Positions 27,174-37,027 are shown, counted from the stretch's first letter. The stretch is DNA of 48,207 bases from an uncultured Bacteroidales bacterium (GCA_900549375.1 URNY01000001.1:1-48207); one strand, 5' to 3'. Made by a program: numbers and translations. Notes: generated from the sequence alone by a model not told the origin.

Positions 27174-28352
27174 ATGACACAATCTCTTGTAACCAATCGC
27201 AAATCATTCCTGCTCCAGATAATTCCTGTGATGCTCTGCTTCTTCGTCATGGGATTTGTGGACCTTGTCGGAACGGCTTCAAACTATGTTCAGAAAGACC
27301 TGGGACTTACCGATTCGCAGGCAAATCTCTTCCCCTCGCTCGTTTTCTTCTGGTTTCTGATATTCTCGGTTCCGACAGGAATGCTGATGAATAAAATAGG
27401 AAGAAAGAAGACGGTGCTTATAAGTCTTGTCGTGACTGCCGTTTCGCTATTCATCCCCGCATTCGGCGACAGCTATGCCGTAATGCTTATCTCCTTCTCG
27501 CTCCTCGGAATCGGCAACGCCATCATGCAGACATCGCTCAACCCGTTGGTAACAAATCTTATCAGCGGTGACAAATTGGCGTCGACACTCACTTTCGGCC
27601 AGTTCGTAAAGGCAATAGCATCTTTTCTCGCGCCTATAATCGCGGCATGGGGAGCGACAACGGCTTTCCCTACTTTCGGCCTCGGCTGGAGAGCTTTGTT
27701 CGTGATATATGCCGTTGTGAGCTTCCTCTCCATCTCCCTTTTGGCGGCTACACCTATCGACGAGGAGAAACCGGATAAGGCCACAGGCTTTGCAGAATGT
27801 CTCAGGCTTCTCGGACGCCCCTTCATTTTCCTCTGTTTTCTGTGCATCATGTGCCATGTCGGCATAGATGTAGGCACCAACACCACCTCTCCCAAAATCA
27901 TCATGGAGCGACTCGGACTGCCTCTTGAAGAAGCCGGTTTCGCCACCGGTGTCTACTTCATATTCCGCACGATCGGTTGCTTCCTCGGGGCTTTCCTACT
28001 GCGCGCCATGTCGCCCAAATTATTCTTTGCGATAAGCGTATCCATGATGCTCGCGGGAATGATTATCCTTCTTTTCTGCAACACTCTGATTCCATTATAT
28101 GGCGGCATCGGACTCATTGGTTTCGGCAACTCCAACATCTTCTCCGTCGTATTCTCGCAGGCACTCCTCTATACGCCCAATGAGCGGAACGAAGTGTCCG
28201 GACTTATGATAATGGGATTATTCGGAGGAACCGTGTTCCCGTTGGCTATGGGATATGCGGCCGATGCCGTCGGACAGGCCGGAGCCGTTGCTGTGATGAC
28301 GATAGGCGTTCTCTATCTGATGTATTATACCATGAAAATAAGAAAATTATAA
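27174..28352 (+). CDS. MFS sugar:H+ symporter (FucP/GluP-like, probable fructose importer)
   Basis: A 392-residue, 12-span transporter of the FHS type. Features are FFVMGFVDLVGTASNYVQKDL in the first span, an MFS loop motif GMLMNKIGRKKTV between spans 2 and 3, and GIGNAIMQTSLNPLV. It follows GH32 by 39 bases and precedes the PfkB kinase by 12 bases, so it should move fructose released in the periplasm across the inner membrane. The matching gene in the B. thetaiotaomicron fructan locus is BT1758. Substrate is inferred from context. Confidence 0.9.
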   Translation: MTQSLVTNRKSFLLQIIPVMLCFFVMGFVDLVGTASNYVQKDLGLTDSQANLFPSLVFFWFLIFSVPTGMLMNKIGRKKTVLISLVVTAVSLFIPAFGDSYAVMLISFSLLGIGNAIMQTSLNPLVTNLISGDKLASTLTFGQFVKAIASFLAPIIAAWGATTAFPTFGLGWRALFVIYAVVSFLSISLLAATPIDEEKPDKATGFAECLRLLGRPFIFLCFLCIMCHVGIDVGTNTTSPKIIMERLGLPLEEAGFATGVYFIFRTIGCFLGAFLLRAMSPKLFFAISVSMMLAGMIILLFCNTLIPLYGGIGLIGFGNSNIFSVVFSQALLYTPNERNEVSGLMIMGLFGGTVFPLAMGYAADAVGQAGAVAVMTIGVLYLMYYTMKIRKL

Positions 28353-28364
28353 ATACCTGACAAA

Positions 28365-29243
28365 ATGAATGACATAGTTGTTGGAATGGGCGAGGCCTTA
28401 TGGGACGTCCTTCCGGAAGGAAAGAAAATCGGCGGAGCTCCCGCTAACTTCGCCTATCATGTATCGCAGTTCGGATTGCCGAGTTGTGTAGTAAGCGCTG
28501 TGGGCAACGATCCGCTCGGTAATGAAATCATAGAGAATTTCACTTCTAAGGGGCTCAACCAGCTTATAGCGGAGGTTCCCTATCCCACAGGCACGGTGCA
28601 GGTGGAAATCGATCCGGCCGGCGTTCCCCAGTATGAGATCAAGGAAAACGTGGCGTGGGACAACATCCCTTATACCGCGCAGCTCGAATCGCTTGCCCGA
28701 AAAACAAAAGCTGTCTGCTTCGGATCTCTTGCGCAACGTAATGTCGTGTCGCGCGAAACCATCAACCGCTTCCTGGACGCAATGCCTCAGACAGAAGACT
28801 CTCTTGTCGTGTTCGATGTGAACCTGCGACAGGGATTCTACAACAAAGAGATACTCTGCAACTCGATGAAGCGCTGCAACATCCTGAAGATTAACGATGA
28901 GGAACTCGTCACGGTCAGCCGCATGTTCGGCTACCCCGGCATCGACCTTCAGGACAAATGCTGGATTCTTTTAGGCAAATATAATCTCAAGATGCTCATT
29001 CTCACCTGCGGCATCAACGGCAGCTACGTCTTTACACCCGGCAACGTGTCTTTCCAGCCCACACCCAAAGTTGAAGTGGCCGACACGGTCGGAGCGGGCG
29101 ACAGTTTCACCGCCGCATTCATCTCCTCGATACTCAAAGGGAAGAGCGTGGCCGAAGCTCACTCCCTTGCCGTCCGCACCTCCGCCTACGTCTGCACCAA
29201 GAAAGGAGCCATGCCAATCCTTCCCGCAGAGCTGACAGACTGA
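28365..29243 (+). CDS. PfkB-family carbohydrate kinase, probable fructokinase
   Basis: A 292-residue kinase with the N-terminal substrate-binding pattern GEALWDVLPEGKKIGGAPANFAYH (Gly-Gly motif at about 22) and the C-terminal PfkB signature DTVGAGDSFTAAF with catalytic base Asp246. Length and motifs match Bacteroides fructokinases of fructan loci. It should phosphorylate imported fructose to fructose 6-phosphate. Last gene of the GH32 operon; a large palindrome follows its stop. Confidence 0.92.
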   Translation: MNDIVVGMGEALWDVLPEGKKIGGAPANFAYHVSQFGLPSCVVSAVGNDPLGNEIIENFTSKGLNQLIAEVPYPTGTVQVEIDPAGVPQYEIKENVAWDNIPYTAQLESLARKTKAVCFGSLAQRNVVSRETINRFLDAMPQTEDSLVVFDVNLRQGFYNKEILCNSMKRCNILKINDEELVTVSRMFGYPGIDLQDKCWILLGKYNLKMLILTCGINGSYVFTPGNVSFQPTPKVEVADTVGAGDSFTAAFISSILKGKSVAEAHSLAVRTSAYVCTKKGAMPILPAELTD

Positions 29244-29258
29244 CGCTTCTAAAAACAT

Positions 29259-29329
29259 GTTGCAATAGATTTTCCCTTGAATGTAGGGACGCACGGCTCG
29301 TGCGTCCCTACATTCCGATGTTTTGCAAC
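29259..29329. repeat. Nested extragenic palindrome between convergent operons
   Basis: ATGTAGGGACGCACG and CGTGCGTCCCTACAT (29281-29295 and 29299-29313) form a perfect 15-bp stem with a 3-base loop. An outer GTTGCAA/TTGCAAC pair (29259-29265 and 29323-29329) surrounds it. It lies between the kinase and the convergent radical SAM gene. It could act as a two-way transcription stop, but no U-run follows either arm, so a REP-like or MITE-like extragenic repeat is equally possible. Confidence 0.75.
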
Positions 29330-29341
29330 ACACTTGCAGCT

Positions 29342-30571
29342 TTATTCGAATCTTTGTTTCATCACGTTGGCCGGCGGACGCAGGTTTTTCAGTTCGTTGG
29401 CCATGAAATCCATGTAGGGAGCGGCGTGTTCGAAAAATTGATGATAGCCGGCGCATAGGTAATTAAGACCCGGCTCGCCGTCGGCCGTAGTCGCAAACCG
29501 GTTTTTGGGGCATTCCCCGTTGCAGGCAAAAAGATACCTGCACTCGCGGCACTGTCGGGGAAGTTTCGCATATTTGTCGTTGCCGAATTTCTGCTGACGG
29601 TCGCTATACATCATTTCCACCAGCGAATGCGTGCGGATATTCCCGAGCTTATACTCCGGGAAAACGAAATGGTCGCAGGAATAGACATCGCCGTTATATT
29701 CCATCACTCCGGCATGGCCGCAGGTCCGGGCCATGCTGCATACGCCGGGTTGCTCTCCGACCCAGTTGGCGAGCGTCGCGTCGAAAATCTGGACAAAGTA
29801 TTCACCCACATCATTGCGCACCCATTCATCAAAGATTGTGCATAGAAAATTTCCCCACTGTTCGGGCGACACCGAAAAATCCGCCAGCGGAATATCCGGA
29901 GCATCCATCGGCGAGGCAAGGTACCGCCCGTCTTTACGGGGGATTATGCGCTCCACAATCGGAGTGAACTGAATGTAACGGCATTCAATCTCCTTGAAAA
30001 AATGGTAGAAATCAAGCGGATAATCACCATTGAAATCATTCACCACAGCGAGGGCATTCCATTCCACGCCATGCTTCTTCAGAAGGTCGATGCCATGCAT
30101 CACCTTACGGAACGACGGCGCGCCTATCCTGTTTTTGCGATACTCATCGTGGAATTCCTGCGGACCGTCGATCGAGACGCCCACAAGCCAGTTGTTATCC
30201 TTGAAAAAGCGGCACCACTCATCGTTGAGCAGCGTGCCGTTTGTCTGTATTGTATTGTCGATCACACTTCCACGCGCATACTTCTTCTGCAATTCCACCA
30301 CCCTCTTATAGAAAGAGAGCGGACGCATCAGCGACTCTCCGCCATGCCAGCAGAACAGCACCTGCGGCATCGTCTGCGATTCGATATACATCTCGATGAA
30401 TTTTTCCAGCACCTCATCGGTCATGATAAACCGCTTGTCGGGCTGCCGGTCCTTGTAGAGATTATTCTTCTCGAGATAATAGCAATATTTACATGCGAGG
30501 TTGCACGACGAGCCTGCGGCTTTGGTCATGACATACAGCGGACGAGCAAAAGGAGTCGATATATTTTCCAT
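29342..30571 (-). CDS. Anaerobic sulfatase-maturating enzyme (radical SAM/SPASM)
   Basis: A 409-residue radical SAM protein. The SAM-binding cluster motif CNLACKYC gives Cys23, Cys27 and Cys30. It continues with WHGGES, QTNGTLL, SIDGP, and a C-terminal SPASM region with CSMARTCGHAG, YSCDHFVFPE and CRECRYLFACNGECPKNR. This matches anSME enzymes (chuR type), which oxidise a Ser or Cys in sulfatases to formylglycine without oxygen. It starts 2 bases after the GH43 stop, hence the same operon. No sulfatase gene lies in the window, so its targets must be elsewhere, or it modifies another protein. Confidence 0.9.
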   Translation of the reverse strand: MENISTPFARPLYVMTKAAGSSCNLACKYCYYLEKNNLYKDRQPDKRFIMTDEVLEKFIEMYIESQTMPQVLFCWHGGESLMRPLSFYKRVVELQKKYARGSVIDNTIQTNGTLLNDEWCRFFKDNNWLVGVSIDGPQEFHDEYRKNRIGAPSFRKVMHGIDLLKKHGVEWNALAVVNDFNGDYPLDFYHFFKEIECRYIQFTPIVERIIPRKDGRYLASPMDAPDIPLADFSVSPEQWGNFLCTIFDEWVRNDVGEYFVQIFDATLANWVGEQPGVCSMARTCGHAGVMEYNGDVYSCDHFVFPEYKLGNIRTHSLVEMMYSDRQQKFGNDKYAKLPRQCRECRYLFACNGECPKNRFATTADGEPGLNYLCAGYHQFFEHAAPYMDFMANELKNLRPPANVMKQRFE

Positions 30572-30573
30572 AT

Positions 30574-31608
30574 TTATAATACCGGTTTTATAGAGCCGTC
30601 TGGATTAAAACTCATTTTGTCTATGCAGACCTCACGGTGTATCCCAGGATGGTTGTCAATGAACTGCTTATTTATGCGATGATATACGATGCGCCATTCG
30701 TCAGTATCAGGAATATTTACCACGGAACAATGGCCCGTGCCGTAAATCTCTTTTTCGGGATTTTGCACGAGAATCACCGGATTTTCAGCCACCTTGACAT
30801 TGCCTAAGGGAGATTCGGCCGTGCCGTAAGCTATGTGATAGTTCGGCGAACCGGTGTCGTCGACAGACCATAGGAAGTAATATTTCCCATCTCGATAAAA
30901 GACATAAGGCGCTTCCCGGTAGGCGTAATCCTGAAGAGTGCCTCCCTCTGGTGTCATAACGGCCAAAGAGTTCTTTTTAATCGAGGTCATGTCATCATTC
31001 AGTTCCGCTCCCGCCATATAACCATTGCCCCAATAAAGATAATATTTACCTGAAACCGGATCCTGAAATACATCCACATCAATCTGTTGCCCGTGTCCGG
31101 TTGGGCTGTCAGTCACGATGGGTTCTCCGAAATCATGGAAAGGCCCCGTCGGGCTGTCTGCAACCGCCACGCCTATGACCTTCCTGTTGAGTTCAGGCGA
31201 ATGGGCGCTATAATAAAGGAAATATTTATAGAAGCCGTCATCATATTTGCGCTCTATGATGGCGGGAGCCCACGCATTTCCCGACGCCCACGGCACCTGC
31301 GGACCTTTGACATCCAGAACGATTCCCTCATTTACCCAATCCGACAGATTCTGTGATGAAAACGCGGTGAAATAATATCCTCCCCACCCGGGAGTGCCGT
31401 CAGTGGTAGAATAAATATAATATTTTCCGGTATTCTCCGAATATAATATTTCCGGATCGGCATGAAATTCGGGGAGAATTGGATTGTGTTTATTATCAGA
31501 AGCCGAATAAAAAAAGTCTTTGCCTTTGGAGGTTTCTGTTGCCGGACAGGCGACGAAATGACAAGCCAAGGTCAAAACTGCGGTGAAAAACAATTTGAAG
31601 TTTATCAT
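30574..31608 (-). CDS. Glycoside hydrolase family 43 enzyme (arabinanase/xylosidase/galactosidase-like)
   Basis: A 344-residue secreted five-bladed propeller. Signal peptide at about 1-22 with nearby Cys residues (Cys16, Cys21), so lipidation is possible but the lipobox is weak. Likely catalytic residues are Asp51 (FHADPEI, base), Asp177 (QQIDVDVF, pKa modulator) and Glu232 (YREAPYVF, acid). The second motif reads IDV rather than the common IDP. The exact substrate cannot be read from the sequence. Co-transcribed with the radical SAM gene. Confidence 0.88.
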   Translation of the reverse strand: MINFKLFFTAVLTLACHFVACPATETSKGKDFFYSASDNKHNPILPEFHADPEILYSENTGKYYIYSTTDGTPGWGGYYFTAFSSQNLSDWVNEGIVLDVKGPQVPWASGNAWAPAIIERKYDDGFYKYFLYYSAHSPELNRKVIGVAVADSPTGPFHDFGEPIVTDSPTGHGQQIDVDVFQDPVSGKYYLYWGNGYMAGAELNDDMTSIKKNSLAVMTPEGGTLQDYAYREAPYVFYRDGKYYFLWSVDDTGSPNYHIAYGTAESPLGNVKVAENPVILVQNPEKEIYGTGHCSVVNIPDTDEWRIVYHRINKQFIDNHPGIHREVCIDKMSFNPDGSIKPVL

Positions 31609-31639
31609 GTCTGTATTTATTACTTTCCGTGGATTTTGT

Positions 31640-31671
31640 CAAATTTAACCAAAACCTTTCGATTGTGCAAG
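31640..31671 (-). promoter_or_regulatory. Promoter of the GH43-anSME operon
   Basis: Minus-strand TAAATTTG (31640-31647) fits the -7 consensus and CTTG (31668-31671) sits 20 bases upstream in place of TTTG (three of four match). The -7 box lies 31 bases before the GH43 ATG. The rest of the 31609-31964 gap is AT-rich; I see no convincing -7 box for the divergent GH2 gene. Confidence 0.6.
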
Positions 31672-31964
31672 GGCATTTTGGAAGAGTAAAATGAACGTTT
31701 ACCTATATTGTTTAGCCCGTCGATCAAAAGCCACAAATCTGATTTCTGAGTTTAGACTATGTTTCTTAAAATTTCGGATTAATTTTTCGTAATAAATTTT
31801 AAGGATTATGCCGGTTTTATCCGTATTAATTAAATTGCAGGATAATAAATATAAAACTTTTTCGATTGTTTACAAGACCAATAGAAGACGTATCTGGCCC
31901 ACAAACGTTCCTTTCAAGCCTGAGACCTCGAAATTTCAAAGTATAAACTCGAACCAATCACACA

Positions 31965-34346
31965 ATGCAAATATATAAGAAATCAATATCAGTAGCTTCT
32001 TTATTAATGGCTTCGGTTTTGATTACGTCGGCATCGGGGCGAAAGACGCTTTTCAATGATGGCTGGCAATTCAATCTGACGGACAGTCTGACGGTCGGAA
32101 TGCCGGTCGGCGCTATCGCCGACAGTCTCTGGCAGGACATAAGACTGCCGCACGACTGGAGCGTGACGCTGCCGTTTGACCGCAATGCCGCCCCGGGCAA
32201 TGACGGAGGCTACCTCCCTGCCGGAACGGCATGGTATAAAACGGATCTCAATTTGAAAAAACTTCCTTCTGATCGCAGGATAGAGCTATACTTCGAAGGG
32301 GTATATGAGAAATCCGAGGTATATGTAAACGGAAAACTTACCGGCGGCCATCCCTATGGCTATACATCTTTCTTTGTGGACATAACCCCTTTTCTGAAAA
32401 AGGGCGAGAATGAGATTGTGGTAAAAGCCGATAATTCCAATCAGAAGAACTGCCGATGGTACTCGGGGTCGGGCATTTACCGGAATGTATGGCTGATGGA
32501 AACACCCGCAATCCGTATTGCCAACCACGGCGTGGGAATTCAGACGCCGGATCTGAACACTGCCGAGATTTCCGTTAAAGTCGAGAACGGCTCCGACAAG
32601 GCGCGCCTTTTGAATGTCACGGCTGAAGTAGCAGGAGTCAGACGGACCAAATCCGTTGAAGTGGAACCGAAAACTGAGGAAACAGTCTCAATACCGCTAT
32701 CCGTCCCTAATGCCAAATCCTGGTCTCCGCAAACTCCCGATCTATACTACGCGCTGGTGAGCATAGACGAGAATGGAGATACAATTGACTCTGTGGCGCA
32801 GTGTTTTGGTTTCCGGACTTTAAGCTGGTCGGCCACCGACGGCTTCCGCCTCAATGGGGAACAGATACTGCTCAACGGAGGGTGCGTTCACCACGACAAC
32901 GGCATACTTGGGGCGGCTGCCTACGATCGGGCCGAACGACGTAAGGCCGAGATGCTAAAAGAGGCCGGCTTCAATGCGGTCCGCACTTCTCACAATATTC
33001 CCTCTGAGGCATTCCTCAATGCCTGCGATGAAATAGGACTGCTTGTCATTGACGAAGCATTCGACGGCTGGAGGGATGCGAAAAACAGTCATGACTATCA
33101 TCTGCTGTTCGATGAATGGGCGGCAAAAGATGTGGCGGCAATGGTGATGCGCGACCGCAACCACCCTTCTATAATTTGCTGGAGTATCGGCAATGAGATT
33201 ATCGAGCGCAAGAAGCCGCAGGCGGTAAAGGATGCCGCGATGCTTGCCGGAGTGTGCAGGTCGATCGATCCGGCTCGCCCGGTAACACAGGCTCTTGCCG
33301 CATGGGATCCGGATTGGGAGATTTATGACCCCCTTGCGGCCGAACACGACATTGTCGGCTACAATTATATGATTCACAAGGCGGAAGGAGACCATGACCG
33401 CGTACCCTCCCGCGTGATGATGCAGACCGAATCTTATCCTAAAGACGCATGGAACAACTATCGCATGGCGAAGGAGCATCCCTATGTCATAGGAGATTTT
33501 GTTTGGACCGCCATTGACTATATCGGAGAATCCGGCATAGGCAGATGGTATTATGAAGGTGAGGTGGAAGGAGAGCATTATCACCGTCCGCTCTACCCGT
33601 GGCACGCCGCATACTGTGGCGACATTGACCTTACGGGACTTCGCAAACCGATAAGCCATTACCGTTCAATGTTATGGAATGAAGAAGGCGAAAAGCTGTA
33701 TATCGCTGTGCGGGAACCGGATGGCTATAATGGTAAAATAAAAACCACATTGTGGGGGACATGGCCAACATTCGAGAGCTGGAACTGGAATGGGCATGAG
33801 GGGAAACCCATAGAAGTCGAAGTTTATTCCCGCTATCCAAAGGTGCGGCTTTATCAGAATGGGAATCTTGTGGAGGAGAAGGATGTCAATGAGATGAAAG
33901 CAACATTCACGGTGGATTACGCTCCCGGAAAAATCATAGCGGAGGGCATCGACGCCGGGAAAGTTATGGAAACCGTATCGTTGGAAACGGCCGGTGCCGT
34001 ATCAGATCTGAGACTTAAGGCCGACAGATATGAGATTAATGCCGACGGCCGGGATCTCGCATTCATAACAATTGAGTGTATCGACAGCGAGGGACGTCTT
34101 GTGCCGACAGCGGATAATTTTCTTACCGTAACCACCGATGGGCATCTCTCCCTTTTAGGCCTCGGAAACGCCGACATCAAGGATAAAGACCCCTACTTTG
34201 ACAATACCCATCGGGCATGGAAAGGGCGTGCCTTGGCGGTGGTTCGTAATGATGGAGAAACAGGGACTTCCACAATAAAAGTATCTGCCAAAACAAAAAA
34301 CGGAAAAATATTAAGCCGCGAAATAGTCATAAAGAGTAAAAAATAA
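31965..34346 (+). CDS. Glycoside hydrolase family 2 enzyme (beta-galactosidase-like)
   Basis: A 793-residue secreted GH2 enzyme. A signal peptide is followed by a sugar-binding jelly-roll domain (about 27-195; RLPHDWSV, GTAWYKTDL, GIYRNVWL) and an Ig-like domain (about 195-295). The TIM barrel has WSIGNEI (acid/base Glu411) and TESYP (probable nucleophile Glu489) before VIGDFVWTAIDYIGE. C-terminal Ig-like domains complete it. This is the layout of Bacteroides beta-galactosidases/beta-glucuronidase-like GH2. It precedes GH30 by 14 bases on the same strand, so both probably work on the same beta-linked glycan or glycoconjugate. No susCD pair accompanies them here. Confidence 0.92.
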   Translation: MQIYKKSISVASLLMASVLITSASGRKTLFNDGWQFNLTDSLTVGMPVGAIADSLWQDIRLPHDWSVTLPFDRNAAPGNDGGYLPAGTAWYKTDLNLKKLPSDRRIELYFEGVYEKSEVYVNGKLTGGHPYGYTSFFVDITPFLKKGENEIVVKADNSNQKNCRWYSGSGIYRNVWLMETPAIRIANHGVGIQTPDLNTAEISVKVENGSDKARLLNVTAEVAGVRRTKSVEVEPKTEETVSIPLSVPNAKSWSPQTPDLYYALVSIDENGDTIDSVAQCFGFRTLSWSATDGFRLNGEQILLNGGCVHHDNGILGAAAYDRAERRKAEMLKEAGFNAVRTSHNIPSEAFLNACDEIGLLVIDEAFDGWRDAKNSHDYHLLFDEWAAKDVAAMVMRDRNHPSIICWSIGNEIIERKKPQAVKDAAMLAGVCRSIDPARPVTQALAAWDPDWEIYDPLAAEHDIVGYNYMIHKAEGDHDRVPSRVMMQTESYPKDAWNNYRMAKEHPYVIGDFVWTAIDYIGESGIGRWYYEGEVEGEHYHRPLYPWHAAYCGDIDLTGLRKPISHYRSMLWNEEGEKLYIAVREPDGYNGKIKTTLWGTWPTFESWNWNGHEGKPIEVEVYSRYPKVRLYQNGNLVEEKDVNEMKATFTVDYAPGKIIAEGIDAGKVMETVSLETAGAVSDLRLKADRYEINADGRDLAFITIECIDSEGRLVPTADNFLTVTTDGHLSLLGLGNADIKDKDPYFDNTHRAWKGRALAVVRNDGETGTSTIKVSAKTKNGKILSREIVIKSKK

Positions 34347-34360
34347 ATAACCACACCCAA

Positions 34361-35881
34361 ATGTTACATATAATCCAATCTGCAAGCAAAACAATCCCGT
34401 TGGCAATTCTTTGCGCTGTTTTCTCGTATGCAAATGCCACCACAGTGACAAGATATACGACCGTGGACGGAAAACCCTGGAATGAAGCCAAAGTAAAGCT
34501 TTCCGCAACGCCTGCTTCCGGCCATGTGGTGTCGGTTGTCGATTCTTCCGAGGGAACGCCTCTCAAAGCATGGGGCACCACCTTCAATGAACTTGACTGG
34601 GATGCCCTGCTGATGCTTACCCGTGTTGAACAGGACGAAATCATGCACAATCTTTTCGCCCCTGACGGAGATCTTAAATTCACACGAGGCCGTATCTCGA
34701 TGAACTGTAACGATTATGGCCGTTCTTGGTACAGTTGCGATGAAGTGGCGGGAGATTTTGAGCTCAGACATTTCAACATCGAGCGCGACAAACGCAGTAT
34801 AATCCCTCTCGTAAGAGCAGCGCAGCGATACAATCCAGAGCTTACATTCTGGATTTCCCCCTGGAGTCCTCCGAGCTGGATGAAAATCAATCATGACTAT
34901 CCGGTAGTGAGCAGCAAGCATAATGACGCAGATTCAAGGGTAGATTATCTGCTGTATGGTTCTGTCGATGGAATTGACGAGGATGAGATGAAATTTCTTG
35001 GTGAACGAAACGGCAAATTCCCTCGCAAACTTGCCACGCAGGACTATTTCATTCAGGACCCGCGCTATTTACAGGCATATGCCAATTATTTCTGCAAATT
35101 CATTGATGAATACGGCAAACAAGGCATACCTGTCGATATGGTGATTTATCAAAATGAAGCATATAGCTATACCCCATATCCCGGCTGCCCGTGGACCGCA
35201 GAGGGCACTATCCGGTTTAACCGCGATTATCTTGCCCCGGCACTCAGAAAAAACCATCCGGAGGTGAAGCTTTATATCGGGACCTTCAATACCAACCGTC
35301 AGGATCATGTGGAAAAAGTGCTTGGCGACGCCGGTTTGCGTGATTGTATTGACGGAGTTGCCTTTCAATGGGAAGGACGTGAGATCCTGCCGGAGATACG
35401 CAGGCAATATCCGGATTTCCACTATATCTGCTCGGAAAGCGAGTGTGGCAATGGTTCGATGGACTGGAAAGCCGGCGAACATACATTTTTCCTGATAGCG
35501 GATAATATGGGCAACGGTTGCGACGAATGGTATAATTGGAATTTCCTTCTCCCCGACAATGGAGAAAGTCCGTGGGGCTGGAGACAGAACGCACTGATTC
35601 AGGTTGATTCCAAGACAAGAAAATTCCGTTATACCCCCGAATATTATGCCGTGAAACATTTCACAAATCATATCGTTCCGGGCAGCAGGATGATCGGATA
35701 CTGGCCTCGCAGCGAAGGGCACAATTTAATAACGATAGCCTTCGTCACCCCCGATAACAAAACTGTTGTTGTATCCGGCAATTTCGAAGATACCTTGCAA
35801 CCCATCTCTGTGAAAGTAGGAAACAAGTATCTCAACCAATCCCTTCAACCCCATTCTTTCAATACTTTCATCATAAAGTAG
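34361..35881 (+). CDS. Glycoside hydrolase family 30 enzyme (glucosylceramidase-like)
   Basis: A 506-residue secreted enzyme. A signal peptide (about 1-27) is followed by a TIM barrel with WISPWSPPSWMK, acid/base Glu266 in YQNEAYS, and probable nucleophile Glu359 in CSESECGNG. A C-terminal beta-sandwich ends HSFNTFIIK. GH30 enzymes cleave beta-glucosides, beta-1,6-glucans or beta-xylosides; the exact activity cannot be fixed from the motifs. It is co-directional with GH2 and probably in one operon. Its 3' end overlaps, on the other strand, the reading frame left by a truncated transporter. Confidence 0.92.
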   Translation: MLHIIQSASKTIPLAILCAVFSYANATTVTRYTTVDGKPWNEAKVKLSATPASGHVVSVVDSSEGTPLKAWGTTFNELDWDALLMLTRVEQDEIMHNLFAPDGDLKFTRGRISMNCNDYGRSWYSCDEVAGDFELRHFNIERDKRSIIPLVRAAQRYNPELTFWISPWSPPSWMKINHDYPVVSSKHNDADSRVDYLLYGSVDGIDEDEMKFLGERNGKFPRKLATQDYFIQDPRYLQAYANYFCKFIDEYGKQGIPVDMVIYQNEAYSYTPYPGCPWTAEGTIRFNRDYLAPALRKNHPEVKLYIGTFNTNRQDHVEKVLGDAGLRDCIDGVAFQWEGREILPEIRRQYPDFHYICSESECGNGSMDWKAGEHTFFLIADNMGNGCDEWYNWNFLLPDNGESPWGWRQNALIQVDSKTRKFRYTPEYYAVKHFTNHIVPGSRMIGYWPRSEGHNLITIAFVTPDNKTVVVSGNFEDTLQPISVKVGNKYLNQSLQPHSFNTFIIK

Positions 35882-36115
35882 GCTGTTTCCCCTTTTTTTC
35901 GACCATAGTTTTGTCATGTCTTCGAGCGTCCTGCCTTTGGTTTCGGGAACAAGCCTATAGACAAATATCGCCGCCACTACGCATATCACTCCATACATGG
36001 CATATACGAAGCAATGGCCGAATTTGTCGCCAATGCTCATGTTATAGAGCGACACGAAAGTGGAAGATAGTATGAAATTGACATTCCCAAAGAGTTCTCG
36101 TCGGTTTCTCTCACC
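35882..36115 (-). pseudogene. C-terminal remnant of an MFS sugar porter
   Basis: The minus-strand reading frame encodes only the last two membrane spans of a sugar:proton symporter (YAMYGVICVVAAIFVYRL) and the family end motif VPETKGRTLEDMTKLW. The upstream nine or ten spans are gone: the frame closes with a stop at 36118 and no start codon of a full gene exists. The frame also runs on antisense into the GH30 gene, which is chance. It marks a deletion endpoint between the GH30 gene and the ZIP gene. Confidence 0.75.
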
Positions 36116-36174
36116 TTACAATTAATTTTCAAAGGATTATGAGAAGATTAACCGTCAAGCATATGATTGAAGAG

Positions 36175-36954
36175 TTATACGAACATCTGAATATACAGCA
36201 TACACATTACTCCGACAACGAGTGCATACGTGGAGTATTTTTCAAATCCATGACTATGCGTTTCCGGTATCATCTCGTCACTTATCACATAAAGCATGGC
36301 GCCCCCGGCAAGAGCTGTTATCGTCGGCAGTAGAACAGATGATATATCACCTATAAAATAGCCTAAGAACACTCCGAGCATTTCCATCAACGCCACAGCC
36401 ACACTCACACCGACTACCCTCAGATAACTGACACCAATCATCAGCAATGGAGCGACGACAACCATTCCTTCCGGTATGTTTTGTAATGCTATGGTTATCG
36501 CGACTGTGTATGCATTGCCCATATCATTGCCGTCAAATACAACACCCGTTGCGAGTCCCTCCGGAAATTTATGGATTGCGATAGCCATCACAAATAATAA
36601 TATCCTGTCTATACTTCTGTTGGTCGTGACGTGCGGTTCTTCTTTGTCCGGATTACTCTCAAGACCCGTGAGATGATGCAGATGCGGAGTGATTCTATCA
36701 AGGAGAGCAACAAGAAGTACACCCAACGCCACGCCGGTAAGGGGTTGCCACCATTTGCTTTGTCCCGCCATTTCCACAGCAGGTATAATCAGGCAGACTA
36801 ATGAGGCTGTAAGCATCATTCCGGCACAAAAGCCAAGAAATATATCGTTCCAGCGATGAGGAATTCTCCTCACCACCAAGCCGATCGTTGAACCAAGCAA
36901 TGATGCAAGTCCAAGGCCCACGGAACATATAAGCATTTGCTGGAATACAGTCAT
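36175..36954 (-). CDS. ZIP family divalent metal transporter
   Basis: The ATG at 36954 gives 259 residues; an upstream TTG start is less likely. About eight spans with a His-containing loop between spans 3 and 4 (TPHLHHL), and the two ZIP metal-site helices AIHKFPEGLATG and ALQNIPEGM. These fit ZIP zinc/iron importers of the ZupT/GufA kind. It is the only apparently intact gene in a stretch of decayed genes, and its coding strand continues that of the remnants. Metal choice is unknown. Confidence 0.92.
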   Translation of the reverse strand: MTVFQQMLICSVGLGLASLLGSTIGLVVRRIPHRWNDIFLGFCAGMMLTASLVCLIIPAVEMAGQSKWWQPLTGVALGVLLVALLDRITPHLHHLTGLESNPDKEEPHVTTNRSIDRILLFVMAIAIHKFPEGLATGVVFDGNDMGNAYTVAITIALQNIPEGMVVVAPLLMIGVSYLRVVGVSVAVALMEMLGVFLGYFIGDISSVLLPTITALAGGAMLYVISDEMIPETHSHGFEKYSTYALVVGVMCMLYIQMFV

Positions 36955-37027
36955 ATGAAAAGTCTGAATGATGATTAAAAGACAGTTGACTGTTGCCAAT
37001 TCGGCAACTCTGCATCGCCGATCTCAA

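Noticed and set aside
36139..36333. 64-codon plus-strand frame starting MRRLTVKHM
   Set aside because: Mostly antisense to the ZIP gene; the first 12 codons alone are too short to call.
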